NCBI GenBank assembly: GCA_000729835.1
Contig: JFHB01000138.1
Span: forward strand, 1 to 64,000
Origin: Atkinsonella hypoxylon
Taxonomy: Eukaryota; Ascomycota; Sordariomycetes; Hypocreales; Clavicipitaceae
DNA: 64,000 nt
Reading direction: 5' to 3'
The notes under the pieces are model-generated. The model saw nothing but the letters and a program-made list of their open reading frames with translations. It did no database searches and was not told where the DNA came from. A program made the position numbers and the translations under genes. Below are positions 12,926 through 26,068 of this stretch, piece by piece. Position 1 is the first letter of the stretch. Each line of letters begins with the position of its first letter.

Positions 12926-15900
12926 AGTCCCAAGGTATACTGGATGAGCGGGACGATCTGCTCAAACGCACAATCATCACATCTCAAGCTCGTGGTTTTT
13001 CTCCAGCATTCCCCTCTCTTTACCCCCCCCGCGGAAAAACAGACCTAGGAAAACATCTTCCTCTTCACCCATCTCACAATGCATAGCATAGAACTCAATG
13101 GATTCGTCCTATTTTCCTTTTAATGTCATGGGGAATGCCAACTTTTAGCAGAGGATTTTCTGGCGGAAGCCGCTCAGCAACCGCCAAGTCAACTTCGACA
13201 TGACGCAACTTGACCACATATTCATACACTGTACATTTAAAGACATTTATACAACCGGGGTCAGTGGCACGATGTCGCAAGACATGACAACCTTTCTGGA
13301 TTTATATTTCTTGATAAGTCATTTTCGTGCCTTTCAAAAGCAAGCATGGTGGTGACGGCGTTCTATTGGGGCTTAGGTCTAGGCATCTAGGGTGTACATA
13401 CGGCATTGATCTTGGATACATGTGCGCACGAGAGTGCAATGGTGGATTTTGCATTTGTTCAGGAGGCTACATGCTGCATCATTACAGAGCATGTTGACTG
13501 GCTCTATCCAAGAGCAGATAGATATCAAGGACATATAAGTAGTGTTAATGTAATGTAATAGCACATTACCAACTGGTGCTCCGTAAACCCGACTTTAGCG
13601 ATGCTTCTTGGAAGACGATGCACTGTAGGGCGGAGTCGCGGAAGTGCATTATCTGCAACTGGATGAGGGATTGTCGTGGGGAGGGGCATCATTGCTCGAC
13701 TTCAGGTATTGCTAGGGAATGCGCTTTCAAGAAAGTAGGAACTTGTGTTGATTCACGTCGGAAGAAAATCCGACAGCCGCATCATGCTGCAAGCCTTTCC
13801 ACTTACTGGCCACTTCAACCTTATTCCGGCGACGCCAGTCGAAACGACGCTATTCACACGCCTGACTCTGTCTACATGTTTCCCGTCGGCAGTCTTGGGG
13901 GCAGGCGGATTGTCTGATTTTCTTTCCCTCTGCGGTCTCTCTTTCTTCAGCAGGAACAGTCTCTTGAGATTGGCCTCGGCGCGCCCTCTGATCCGCTGCC
14001 CGCATTTCCTTTAATGGCATCGCCCCTCAGCTGTCTGTCGACTTTAAACATGTCCCAAGCTGACGGACGGACCCCACGCCATTTATCAGATGATTTTTGC
14101 TCACTTCAGCCCGGACCCCCGCAGGCTGCAGCTCGTAAAGCCAGTGAGGGCCACTTGCATCATCACCAAACAGATTGCGCCTCGGCACTTTTCGTGAAGA
14201 GAGCAGCCCAGTTTTGCAGAAGTGGGAAAAATACGTCTTGAACGAGGCCAGACTCCGACGCAGCGTTTGGGTTGCCGTCCTTGTTAGTCCTCTCGTCCTT
14301 CGTGGGACGTCCTGTTCCTCTCAGTCTGCACGAAAGACACATTACATTGTCCATTTCATCGGACGACGTGCCCGACCCACGCCTCGATTAAGCAGACAAT
14401 GAAAAGACACAACGCGCAGCCGTCACACGTGGAACGACTGCTCAGACAATGATTCAGAACGTCCTCATGCCGAGCTGCAACACCAGAATGGAAATGCGTG
14501 TCTGTGAACAACGTCGTCTTCTCCACCTTCTCCCCGACTTGAAAGTTTCTCATTTGGGTTTACCTTTCTGCCGGATTCAGCGCCACCGGCTCGGGGATGA
14601 GGTCTGTGCTGCCGTTGGGACCAATACTGACTGCAGAGGCTTAGTTACATGAATTCTCCTCTCATACTTTCTCATAGCCGGCCGGATGTCCTGGTAGACT
14701 CCGGCAGGCTGCACAGCCAGTCTTCGCCGGCTTTCCTGTTTTAGACAGGTCCAATTCAGCTCAAGGCCTTCGCTTCGGACTGTAGGCTAGACGACAATTC
14801 TCAGAGAGCACTTTCATGACAACAAATCAGGGTGTGCTTCGCCTTGCATGCTGTTACTGAGGCACAAGATACTGCTGGACGAGAAACGTGCAGGATCGCA
14901 CTGCTGAACGCGCGCCGTCATGTCATACAGTTCCAATTCTTTGACCCGACCGAGGCCTCAGCAATGAAATTGAGGTGGAGCAGGAGATCACCAACCAACT
15001 TGTAGTTATGAGCCATCCCAGTTCATCAGTCTTATCGCATGGCGTGCGGAACTTCTTGAGGCCCACCACTCTCGAGTTTGAGCTTGATCCACAGGCGGAA
15101 GGAACTCCGTGAACTGGCTCAGTGATCAATAAAACAAATGTACTCGTACATACAAAAGTCGGATAAACAAATTCGCAGCAAAATATACCTGATTGCGTCA
15201 TGAAACTTATTGCCTTTGCACGTCATAAATGAAATGACAACTGAACCTCGCGGCACCGATACCTGATGGCCGACGGATGTCGCCGCGGCCGGTGCGCGGT
15301 ACGCCTGGCCTTCAATGAAAACCGAGCATAACACAATCCGATTAGTCCATGTTGATAATTGCTCGTGCTCAAATCATTCTGGCCATGGTAAACACGGATG
15401 AAACTGCTGATTGTCGATCCAGTTTTGACCAACAGCCGGGCTTTCCATGCAGTCTCGTCATAGAGGACACCTGTCTAGCAGCAGCATACTGGCCTCTTTC
15501 AGTGACATGCTCTGGACGATGACGATGGCCAAGACTGCATGAATGATGATGTAATTACGCTTAGCTTCCCATGATACCTACCGACTTCGCCAATGCTTGT
15601 CCAGCTAACGGTATTTTCCCTCGGTCCCTGTACATGAAAAAAAAAAGCTGCCTCGACAATGTATAATCGTTGGTACGAACAAAATACCCAGAGATCCGGT
15701 CAGGAGGGCGAAGGGTCGCAAGGTAGCATTTCGGGACGGAGCGCATGAGAAGGCTTGGTTAAATGGGCAAGTTAATACAGGGTGATAGACTTTGCACTCG
15801 GCCGGATGTAGGTGACCAAGCATGCTTCCATGGAGCAGCGATGGTGGGGAAATGGCGATATTGAGATAATGTAAGTTGGCATCGAGTTTGAAGTGCACCT

Positions 15901-16439
15901 GTTGGACCGGGCGGAAGAAAAGAATGCGTGGGGCTGGCAAGCTGAATATGGAAGGGAAAAAGTGGAGCATGGCAGGCAGCTGGCGGCGCCGGCAGGCACC
16001 ACCTGGTGAACCTGCCCGTCGGCTGGCTGGCTGGCTGGTTGACGAGGGGGTTGAAGGAATACATGACCCCTCGTACTCATGTGTATTTCTTCACCCGCGT
16101 GGCTGGCTGGCTAGTGCAATGGTGTGGTAATAATTAAACGGGATCAGGGGCTCTGGCGCTGGGCTGTCAACTCCATTTGCTCCGTCAGGTTGGTTGGCGA
16201 CACAATGACGATATAGTGTAGCATACAGTATGCTAATGCTAACCCAGTTATCATCAGTCGAGGACCAAAGATGGCTTGGATCCGGTCATCAAGAAGTTGA
16301 GGTGTCACAGGTGTCACCGCAGAAACGCCAGTCATCGCAACATCGGCACCAGTCACCCTGGTCTACTCTGTACATTCACCTGAAATAGAGGCCCAGCAGG
16401 GCAAGCGACAAGCAGGAAGAAAGGGCCTGATGCCTGGAC

Positions 16440-16488
16440 GCCTGACGCCTGACGCCTGACGCCTAACGCCCAACGCCTAACGCCCAAC
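16440..16488. repeat. Seven tandem copies of a 7-mer (GCCTGAC/GCCTAAC/GCCCAAC)
   Basis: Three GCCTGAC units are followed by alternating GCCTAAC and GCCCAAC (two each). The alternation suggests that the later four units arose by duplication of a diverged 14-mer. Confidence 0.85.
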
Positions 16489-18172
16489 AAAATAATGCCA
16501 ATTGCTCATACTTTGGATCGCACATCTTGGAGCATCGCGGTCCGGCTGCAAGCACCCAAATCAAACGCGCTATGTGAAGTCGAAGGCACGAGAGAAAACG
16601 CTTACATGGATGGATGGCAGATCTAGACTCTACAAGCATCACGATCGCGACCTTTCTTCCGACTCGCTACACCATCGGACTCCCTCAAGGCTACCATGTC
16701 AAAATGGACACATTGTTCGATCTCACACTCTCAGGCCCGAGTGGAGATCGGCATCCATGTATATTACGTGTCGCCGAGGCTTGTTCAATCACTGAAAACA
16801 GGTGTGACAGGTACGCGGATTTGCGGAGCCGCTGGTGCGCTTGTCGTTTGTGGGACGAGCCCTGTTAGTTGACTGCTCCGATGCAGCATGCAGGTGAGAA
16901 GCGACTGCAACTTAAAAAGGCCCCGTCTAGCCAATGGTGCCAAAAAATACCAGGGGTAAGCAGTGGAAAAACAAAACTAAAGGCTTTCGAAGAAGAGCAA
17001 CTAGGCAAATCATGCAAGCCAGCGCGACGATATCGCAAGACAGCGCGCCTGCTCATTTGTTTGACTAAAAGAACCGATCAAGAACTCAACTTCCCCGGTC
17101 CCGGCTAACAAGTCTTAACTGCGTTCATCTAGTCTAGAAGCGTCATTGACTTATCTCTCTTTTTCAAAATCAAAAAGGCGCTGTCGCTACTATTGCCCGA
17201 TATTTAATCATGCAGATCTCCAACGCTATTGTTGCTATGCTTTACCCGCCTCGTCCATCTATTCAAGATGCACAACATCGTAAGGGATTAGGTACCTGGA
17301 CAATAAGGAGAATTCGGAGTGGAATGTCCCCGAAATGTCTTGCTTGAGCGAAATCATCCTAACATCCTTTAGCTCGCAATCCTGGAGTCTAGTGATGCAG
17401 GCTCTGTCGGGAAACCCATTTGGTCTCCATTCTTGCACTACTCGTCTTCAAACCCTCCATTGACTTGCTGTCATTTCCGAGTCATCATTCGAATGATCGT
17501 CGCTATTTTACCCGTAGTCCTACTAAGTCGGGTAGTCGAAAAGATGCTCAACAGTTATCAGCTCAAATTTGGTCTTTTGTCTGTCCCATAAACCCTTACA
17601 CAACATATTATGTATGTAAGCACAACCTATCTTCAACCTCGCTTTCTGATTGTTGGCGCAGCACTTGCCGACGATGAATTGGGCCACGGCATGAGATCCC
17701 TTTCTTTTCCCTTCACCTTTTCTCCAAATCAGCTCTTGACTCTGGAAAGGGAAAGTGCTGGCAACCGCGGGGCAAGTTTCTTCCCTCCGACTTGACTTTC
17801 GTCACGGCAAGTCATTAGATCTGTCCCCGCGTGCTGGGGTGGATGGATTGCCCGAAGTGGGCTTGAATGAGAGATCTATCACATCTAACGTGCCAAGCTG
17901 TCTTTGTACAACGCCCACCCGCATTACTGGTTCAAACCACTCAACCCCCCATGCTGCTTCTTTGATGCTTGCTGCGGTTAGACTGATGGGGAGTATTGAA
18001 CTGGGTTTTCCGAAGCCCCTAACAATGGCGCTGTTCTCCCTTTGTGCCTTTGCTGCCGGATTAAACTGTCCCCACCGTGCCTCTGCCACCGTTTTGGGAT
18101 GCAGAGTAGAAGAGTTGTCAGAGCAATACTGTCCCGAGTCGTCCGAATAAGACTAGAGAGAGTTGTGAGACG

Positions 18173-18211
18173 AAGGGCCTTTCCCAAGGGCCTTTACCAA
18201 GGGCCTTTACC
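18173..18211. repeat. Three tandem copies of a 13-mer (AAGGGCCTTTACC)
   Basis: One copy with two changes, then two perfect copies, then a truncated fourth. Each unit contains the self-complementary core AAGGGCCTT, so the array can fold on itself. Confidence 0.8.
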
Positions 18212-19587
18212 AAGGCACTCCAATTTTTGCAGAACGAGCCCCTCATTCTCCAGCAAACGTCCCGTTCAAGCAAGACGGGCTGCTGTACGGAGTTCCATGT
18301 CTTGCTTAGCCGGTTCAATAGCCTTACAGTTTATCCATCTACGCGGTCCGGGATCAGTTCACTATGGATGACAATGATTTGTCTGCGTCCGGTACTTGCC
18401 GCGCGCGATGCTTGATCCAGCCATTAAAAGATGTGTTGGTAGGCGTACCAGGATGCGGAGTGCTGATACCCTGTCAGTGCCCCAGACAGAATCAACTACC
18501 TGGGATGTATGTACTCCGTACCGTTGCTTGCATCTGGACGTTAGTTATAGTAGTCCTCGTACTAGAATATAACTAGACTAGCAACTGTTCTGCGCCATCA
18601 GAATCCCATCATCCCATCATCACATCTTCAATTCTCTCCTGCTCAACGTCCGGCTTGGTGTTGGCACATAAGTGTTCCTCATCTCATTTCCGTTAACCCT
18701 TGATTCAACTCGTCCTGCTCTCATTTGAACCTGTGCCCGCTCGCCTCGCATGTCATTCTGCTTCCAAAGCTTACTCACGGCCTAAGATGATCTACTGACT
18801 AGACCCCTGGCCCTCTGGTGCACCCCTTTGCTTCGGGAAAAAAAGAAAAAGGAAAAAAAAAAAAAAGCATAAAAAGGCAGCCGCCGGAGCTTTGGCGGCG
18901 TGCTTCAAATTTGTAACCTGTCGACAACTCGTACGAGCCCCAAGATAGCAGAAAGCAGCCCTTTGTGAATGAGTGCCGAGGCATGCGCCACGACCTGGGA
19001 TCATTGGGACAGTTGGGGTCGTTCACAACCGGCCTTGACCTTGTGACGCCAAAAGTTGGACCGACGGCAAATGTCTCGCTGAAATCCCATCACTTTGTTG
19101 TTTCCGGAACGGCATAAAAGTGTTTTGTATGATGTGCTTTGAACATGGGGTTTGTCCCACGAAGCTGACCTCGACCAGGGCTTCCAGGATATAAACATGC
19201 TCGGCACACAAGCAAACATCACCCATCCTAAGCAGAGTAAAACAAAGAACCCAGCCTGAAGACGGTGCTAAAATCATTTTTTGTTTCCCTGGAAGAATCA
19301 TCGCGCCGGCGGGAAATTGCAACTATAGTCAGGCAGGACAGTCGACAGCTCCCTCGGACTCCATCTGAGTAACGAACAGCCATCCAATCTAGACCGTCGT
19401 TATCAAAAGATTCGCGAGTCATCGCCGTCTCGATTTAAACCGATCAGCCAAGAACTCACGAAAACCCCGTGCTTCGAAACACCGCACCAGGTTTGGCGCC
19501 TGGCAACCCCCAACACAAGCTGATCAACTGCGCTCTGCGAAAAGTGCGCTCGGGCGGGAAGAAAGGGAGGAAGACGCATCCCCCGTC

Positions 19588-20268
19588 ATGGAGAGTATCC
19601 CCAATCTCCTGAGCCCCGGGCGGGAAACGAGCTTGAAAGACATCTCGTTCAGGCTCAAGATGCGACAGCAGCCGCGGGCAGCGCGCGCGTGCGGCTTCGG
19701 CGATCGAGACAGGAGGGTGATCGATCCGCCGCCCATCGTGCAGCTCTCGGTCCACGGCCCGTCGATGACGCAGGACGAAAGTAGGCTGTACCTGCTGTAC
19801 GAAAGCTACGTGATGAACTGCTCCATCTGCGACGAGACGGGCACAAAGGACGCCTCCTTCATGCCGGAAGAGTACCAGCACCAGCGGCGGCTGATGGGGT
19901 CGCTGGTCGGCACGCCCTTTGTCGGGCTCGACGACCACGGCAACGAGGGCTGCTTCTTCTGCTTCTCCGACCTGTCTTGTCGGACGCCGGGGGCGTTTCG
20001 GCTCAAGTTCACGCTCATCATGATTGATCCCTCGCGGGCGGGCAAGATCCGCCATTTCCCCGTGCTGACGGAACTCGTGAGCGATGTCTTTCACGTGTAC
20101 AGTGCCAAGGAGTTCCCCGGCATGCTGCCTAGTAGTTCGCTGGCGAAACGGTTAAAGGAGCAAGGGTGCATCATCTCCATTAAGAAGGGCAACGAGAGAG
20201 GGAAGAACAGCAGGGAACTGGAGGAGCTGTCGGATGATGAAGTTGCGGGGCCGAGTTTGCAGCACTAG
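19588..20268 (+). CDS. velC: Velvet-domain developmental regulator, VelC-like, short form
   Basis: Single exon, 226 residues, ATG at 19588. The velvet domain fills most of the protein (about 20-205). The N-terminal hallmark RQQPRAARACGFGDRDRRVI is followed directly by DPPPIVQLSV. Later come QHQRRLMGSLVGTPFVGLDD, EGCFFCFSDLSCRTPGAFRL, VSDVFHVYSAKEFPGM and LAKRLKEQGCIISIKKGN. The uninterrupted domain and the ACGFG.RDRRVIDPPPIVQ form fit VelC better than VelB, which carries a long insert, or VeA. Velvet proteins dimerise, bind DNA through an NF-kappaB-like fold and couple light to sporulation and secondary metabolism. This copy lacks the long N-terminal extension of well-studied VelC proteins; an unseen upstream exon is possible. 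It stands alone in a gene-poor tract. Family call is firm, the subfamily less so. Confidence 0.85.
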   Translation: MESIPNLLSPGRETSLKDISFRLKMRQQPRAARACGFGDRDRRVIDPPPIVQLSVHGPSMTQDESRLYLLYESYVMNCSICDETGTKDASFMPEEYQHQRRLMGSLVGTPFVGLDDHGNEGCFFCFSDLSCRTPGAFRLKFTLIMIDPSRAGKIRHFPVLTELVSDVFHVYSAKEFPGMLPSSSLAKRLKEQGCIISIKKGNERGKNSRELEELSDDEVAGPSLQH

Positions 20269-21792
20269 ACAAGAACGTTCGTGGCCACGTTGCTTGTGGC
20301 CCTCAAGCTTGAACATTGTTGGTCGAGGCCCGCTACGACGTGTTTTTTTTTTTTTTTTTTTTCTTCTTCAAGTACGCTGTAACTGAGTTATGGGAGGTTG
20401 GATACAAGCAAATGGTGGCTGTCAAAAAACGGTGCTTTCACAAGCAAAGAGAAACACAGGTCTGGTGGTTGGAGGCAATCGACACATGCTTGTCTTGTGA
20501 CAGCTTGTTAGTGTGTCGTATTTTATTTACGACTATGAAGGAGATGAACGCCCTCTAGTACAGCATCATTATACCCATGCACCTGATGCACACAGTTTTC
20601 CTGGGAAGAATATGCCAGTTCTCCGTTGTCTATCCTGCGTTATGGTGATTTTCTTCTATACGACTATTGGTTCATGACAAAAAATAACGCACGCGAGCCA
20701 AATCAGGTCGTTATACCATCGCGGAGCACTATCATCATTTGCAAGGTGGCAAGGAATATCTTTCCTATTCATGCTGCGTCGATGTAGGGTAATGAACCCA
20801 TGAAGAGATCCGCCGATGCGGACGAGGACGCTGAACTTCAGGGTGCACTTTCGCTTATGAAGAGAAAGCTAAGCGAGGTTTTCTGGGTTGAGAAGTGCCC
20901 CGTCCGCTGCATGAGAGAGAGGCTTGCTCAGACGAGTCTTGGAGACCAGGGACCAGGGAGGTTCAGTTGACTGCTAAAGCTCTGATATCACTGGCATTCA
21001 AACAAACTTTGACGTCTACTGCTTGTCTCACTGTATCCAAGTCAGCCCTGTAAGAAGTATGGTTATAATCCACTGTCCAGTTTCCGCCAGTTCTTCAAAC
21101 CCCTGATCCTGGTCACAACAATCTCCGAGCATGGCCAGGTATCCCGGACCAAAGCGTGCAGCCCAACATCGACCCCGCTGGTCTGTTGAAGGAGGCAAAG
21201 TTTCTCGCGAAAGGGGTTATCTATCAATGCCACAGAACCCGTGTTCACCGAGAAGAATAAACAAGCGCTTGTATCGGGGACGTTTTGCCCGGCTGATAAG
21301 CCATAAGGTAGGCAGGCATCGAGATTGATCAGACAACCAATTGCCACCAGCGAGAAAGAGCCGACGTGCTATTTCCGGAAAATGGAAGGATGCATACTGT
21401 TTCACCAATTTCGAGGCCCAAGATCTGATATAGGCCGAAGTCCAACAGATTCCAGAAAGGAGAGACACCGGATGTAAAACCAGACAAGACGGGGCGACGT
21501 ATCAAGGTACAGGCAGGATTTTTGTCCACCTGACGTTTCATGATCTCGGGGCGTCTGTGAAGGAAACGAAGGCCCCGTCCGGAAAAATGCCACTTGGTGT
21601 CGGTGTATTCATGTCGCAATACAGTCGGCTGCTAACTAATTGGTAGTTGGATCGTGGTGCCAGCGATTCGCGGCAGAATATTGACAGGCCGGCGACGCCA
21701 TGGTGCCACGCGGGGAGATAGATGGCTGCACCAATCAATCGGTCGTGGAAGCAAGCGATGTCATGTTAGAACAAGGGTTGCGGCGCACTGTG

Positions 21793-22314
21793 CTGTTTCC
21801 TTGAGGACCATAAGACTACAAACAACCTCCGTACCGACCCGCTTTTTCTCGATAGCTCTATGGAGCGACTTGGAAGAACTTCTAGAAGCAGCTAACCGCC
21901 TAATCCCTATATAAGGCTTTTAAGCTAGTGCGAGCAATAATAGACTAGATTAATAGCTTCCTTACAAGTAGTACTTATTAGGTCTTAAAGGCTGCTAGCA
22001 ATATTACAATATAGTCCCTGTAAGATTTTGTAGAAATACATGCCCCACTTTATACAGCTTGCAGGTTCCCCTCTAATAGCTGCAATCAGCCGGCCAACTG
22101 GGTCCAGGCTGGAAGCTGGTAGGGAGGCACAAGGTGGATATCCATACAGGGTAGTCCGTATTGAACGCCTGTAATGCACCTTTAGCTTCATCTCAGTACT
22201 TCTACCGTAGTATGAAATGGTGCGTGCGGCATGTACCTTGGATGCAGCCATTTCAATTGGCTTAAAATAATGGATCAGTGCGGAGTTGTAGTCTTACGGT
22301 CCTCAAGGAGACAG
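21793..22314. repeat. Inverted-repeat pair bounding an AT-rich segment (decayed DNA-element candidate)
   Basis: The 28 nt at 21793-21820 and the 28 nt at 22287-22314 are reverse complements of each other except for two transitions. Between them lie about 470 nt, partly very AT-rich (21900-22020) and rich in TA-containing stop-like triplets. That is what a small transposon or MITE degraded by C-to-T mutation would look like. No transposase remnant is recognisable and target-site duplications are not evident. Confidence 0.55.
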
Positions 22315-24375
22315 GCCATGACATTTGATCTCAAGACTGTCAGCGATGACTCTCTTGCTCGTTGATATTCTAGCCCAACCGTTCTGTTGTCGATTCCGTA
22401 TGAATTCCTGAGCATCACATTATGAGAAGGATTGGACATGGTGAACACTGCAGCTTTACGTTGCACGGCCACCAACGTGCTGAAAGAGTCATCTGGCGCT
22501 GCCCAAATGCTGTGTTTAGATTCAGCTTTAGAGCTTGAAGTGAAGCCAGTCTTTGCACCATCGTAGGAGTAGGAGGGAGGCATCTGGATTGGGAAGGTGG
22601 CGAGAGTGATTGCTCCTTGCACATCATGTCGTTTCAGCATGCATCACTTGGATGCGAAGGCTTCGTCTACTGCTCATCGCGATGGCCTGTCTGGGCATCT
22701 GATGATGGATGCCTGACGCCTCGATAATCACGGCATGGGTCATCCTTCCAACAGTCACCACATTGTACCACACAGCTCGTCAAACCCTTGGAATCAGACG
22801 TTGTCTGCAAAAGTAGAGGACCAAGAGGACGCCGGGACGCATCCCTCATCCCTTTGGCAGTCATAAACGCCGTAGTGGTTACCAAGCATCATGTTCGCCA
22901 ATTACATGGGAGGTTACGTACATAGACACGCAGCCCTCGAAGCGTCAGTTGAAACTCCACCGTGACAAAAAGTGACCAGAGATCTTATTGTATTACTCTG
23001 CTAAGCCCTGAGCCCCCTCTCCTGGTTCTAAATTGTATCTACAGCGTTGGTTGTGGGTATAATTCATTTCTGCGAAGTTGTGACAGCTGAGGGGATGGAT
23101 AAACCTGCAATCTTTCCATCATGTGGAACTGTGCGATGGCCTTAATGTCCGATGAGCAGAATGGCAGGCGTCCTCATCACTTTAATATGACAGGTTGTCT
23201 GGACTCATGCCTTGCTTGATTTGCCGATTTCTGAGCTCCCTGGCCAGAAGCTTCAATTAGAGGAGATTGCAAAGCATGTACTGTTGGAAAGAACCTGGCA
23301 AGGGCGTTCAAGGTGCAATATAGGAAAAAAAGAAAAGAAAAAAAAAAGAAAAGCGATCAATCACTTAATCATCTAATGTGGTTTTGTCCTCGATGCATTC
23401 CTTGCAGGTCAGGTTAGGTCAGAGAGTCGACAACACAAGAAAACAAATCGAGAAAATGATAGTGTAGCGAAGCATGTAGTTATCTCGCTTCCCTCGGATA
23501 TTTTGAGAAAAACAGAAAATTACGCCAGGTAATGCACTATGCTTGAAGGCTCTTAGCCATCTTTCGGGTTCCGAATCGCCATGAGAAATCAAGGGCATGA
23601 TTTAAAACAGAAATCTTTAGTGAAAAAGGGCAGTATTCGGCAAAATCTTGGCTTGGTTCCGAACCCCGGTAGACAGACGCGCGCAATTTCGTACCGCTGG
23701 AGTGGTCTCGATCGAGAAGACGTCTGATTTGCGATGAATATGGCACGTGTTTCCGCCTGCTGTAGGAGAAGTCTAACTATCTATTGGACCAGTCACGAAG
23801 AACAAATGGATGTAACACTGCTAGACCAACAGTCGAAGAGCCCGCTGTATTGATCCAATGCACATAACATGCCACCTAACGGGTGAAGGAAGACACATGC
23901 AAGGGGCCGATAAATTAATCGTCCCTTTTTAGGGTGGCAGACCGGAGTGAGGGTCGCATCGCGGGATGTGGGTTGAAAGTGCGCTTTTTTGTTGACTGCG
24001 TGACCAGTCGCTATTCTCTAATTCGCGAGTGAGCTGGCTGACTGAAAAATCCTTTAGGCAGTCTCGTTCTGGCAGTGCGTTTGATAGATGACAAGGAATG
24101 AGCCCCCGAATTGTGCAGGCAGATCGGAGAAGTTGAGCGAGCTGTCTGAGACATGGCCAATCGGGTTGGCGGTACAGGAGCCGACTATGTCCCTTCATTA
24201 GCGCGTTTCATAGTCACAGGGAGGATTTGAGGATTCTTATCCAGGGTTAAGGGGCCAAGGTGTATTGACAGATTAATCCAACCACACAACAACTTGCATT
24301 CATGGTGCTAAAGGTCGAACAAAACTGTCACCTATGTCGGCGCGTCTGGCTGGCGACTGGGCAGGAAGGAGGAAG

Positions 24376-24406
24376 GAGGGAGGGGGAGGGGGAGGGGGAC
24401 GGGGGA
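24376..24406 (+). repeat. G-rich tract with potential to form a G-quadruplex
   Basis: Five runs of three to five G separated by single A or AC occur within 31 nt on the plus strand, meeting the usual G4 pattern. It lies 1.7 kb upstream of the DUF1996-WSC start codon, so a promoter role is not obvious. Confidence 0.6.
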
Positions 24407-25304
24407 GAATAAGTGGGAATGCATAGGGGCCAACGAGCAGCAATTTCTTTCTCGTCCTCCTTCATCAGCACTAGTCATATTTCGACAAATTCGCGATCGT
24501 CTCATCTCGGATCTTTGATTCTCGGGCATTTAACCACGAAATCTCCGGGAGGAAATGAATGGAATAACGTTTTCTGTCAAAGTCGAGGTCTGGCCAGGAA
24601 CGACAGCTGCGCAGGGAGACGGTCGAAAATCCCCCACCACGGGTTACGTTTATGCAGAGTTGGCAAAAAACCACATCTGATCGCGGGATCTGGATTTGCG
24701 ACAAGTTGCAATTTCTATGGCTGCACCTTCGATACATGCCATAATACAATGCACCTTTTCGCATGTTTATTTGATTCTTCCCTGCTGTAATCAGAAATCG
24801 GAGAAATACTATTGATTCAACTTGTTTTCTTTACAGGGTTTTGTTTTGTTTCATTCGGCGCGCGGCTACGATGTGAAACCGCGGAACCCCTGTCAAGACC
24901 CGGCTTCAGATCTTGTTTTTGCTCTTGTTTTTTTCTTTTTGTTTTCATCAAGCCCCTCTTCCTCATATCTAGGATGATAACAATCAACTAACAAATACCT
25001 ATGACGTGGGCAGACATTCCTTGCAAAAGCAGTGCAACGACCGGTTCAAATTACTTTTGTTCGGCAGACTGACGAGCCAGCCAGGCTGGTCCGTTATCAT
25101 GGTCGCCGACGTGTAGCATCCCCGACCTTGCCTACTGCACCTGCACCTGCACTGCACCGTGCCTGTTTATCAAGCACCAGACACCAGACACTGTTATCAC
25201 GGCAAATTTTACCCGTGTCACACAAGGACCGGTTCGGCCCCTTGTGTTAGCGCCACCTGATCGAACTGGGTGGTAGGACTGGACGGTCTGAGCGGCCGCG
25301 GCCC

Positions 25305-25344
25305 ACACGCAACCACACGCAACCGCACGCAACCGCACGCAACA
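25305..25344. repeat. Tandem decamer AACCGCACGC
   Basis: Four consecutive near-identical units; the earlier ones read AACCACACGC. Non-coding, about 720 nt upstream of the DUF1996-WSC start codon. Confidence 0.75.
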
Positions 25345-26068
25345 CGAACAAGGTTGCGGGACCTGTCACAAAATCTGGCCCCCGCGTGTCTGACTCTAGC
25401 CAATTTAACAGCACTTGCCCGACGTTGCGTGTTCATTGGACATTCAGACTCGACAATGTGATCCCGGCGCTTTCACCGCATTGTTCTCATGGCATGCATG
25501 GGAACACCAGGTCGGCCACCCTTTCTTTGTCAAGCCTGGCAGGCATGTCGAAATCGGCAGGGTCTCTAAATTAAGCTTTCAATGCAGGGGAATGCCCAAG
25601 TCGTTGGTCGGGCTATGAATGTAAAGGAAGTAAATAACCCTCCTCCGCCCAATCTGGCTTTCATTCTTTTCCTTTATTACTAGGTCGTCTGGCTACGGTT
25701 TTGTCGTTGCGTTTATCCCAACTCCTTGTCTTCGTTCTTTCCAGGAACTGCTGAGCGCGTCCTCTCTTTCAACAGAATCACCCAAACAGCCAGCTCTGTT
25801 TGTTTCCATCCTTCATTCACAAGCTGCGAGTTCTGGTCACTCGCGCAGTCAGCAGCTACCCCCATTCCCGTTCTCTTCGGTGCTCTTGTAGTAACGCCCT
25901 TCATCCTTACACCCACGTTCTTTGGACTTCGAACCATTGTAGGCCGAAGTGCACTCGCCAACAAACATTTGCCTCCAGAATTGATTGCGCTGGTCAATCG
26001 CAGGACAAGCCTGGAAACGCATACCTACGCATATACACACCATTCTCTTCCCAACATCCACCGTCAAT

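Larger units (their letters stand above)
12926..19587. other. Gene-poor region, 6.7 kb
   Basis: No gene can be supported. Only short overlapping ORFs occur. It contains a 7-mer tandem repeat (16440-16488), a 13-mer tandem repeat (18173-18211), GGCT repeats (16018-16036), a poly-A tract near 18835-18867 and a TACTCCGTA motif near 18511. An unassigned minus-strand ORF at 17802-18089 has plausible composition but no recognisable family. The last kilobase should include the velvet gene promoter. Confidence 0.5.
20269..26068. other. Gene-poor region, 5.8 kb, with repeat relics
   Basis: No gene can be supported. It has a T tract at 20342-20362, an AT-rich patch (21900-22020), the inverted 28-nt pair at 21793-21820/22287-22314, purine A/G tracts near 23323-23355, a G-rich tract (24376-24406) and a decamer repeat (25305-25344). 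Overlapping minus-strand ORFs at 21063-21738 fall in all three frames and show no known motif. The last kilobase is the promoter and 5' leader of the DUF1996-WSC gene. Confidence 0.5.

Noticed and set aside
17802..18089. 96-codon minus-strand ORF with protein-like composition
   Set aside because: No recognisable family, no supported start or splice partner; could be a decayed exon but unsupported.
19456..20094. 212-codon minus-strand ORF
   Set aside because: Antisense shadow of the velvet gene; Arg/Pro/His-rich, no family features.
21063..21738. Overlapping minus-strand ORFs in three frames
   Set aside because: Checked as a possible broken gene like the one at 44 kb, but no ordered family motifs could be read.
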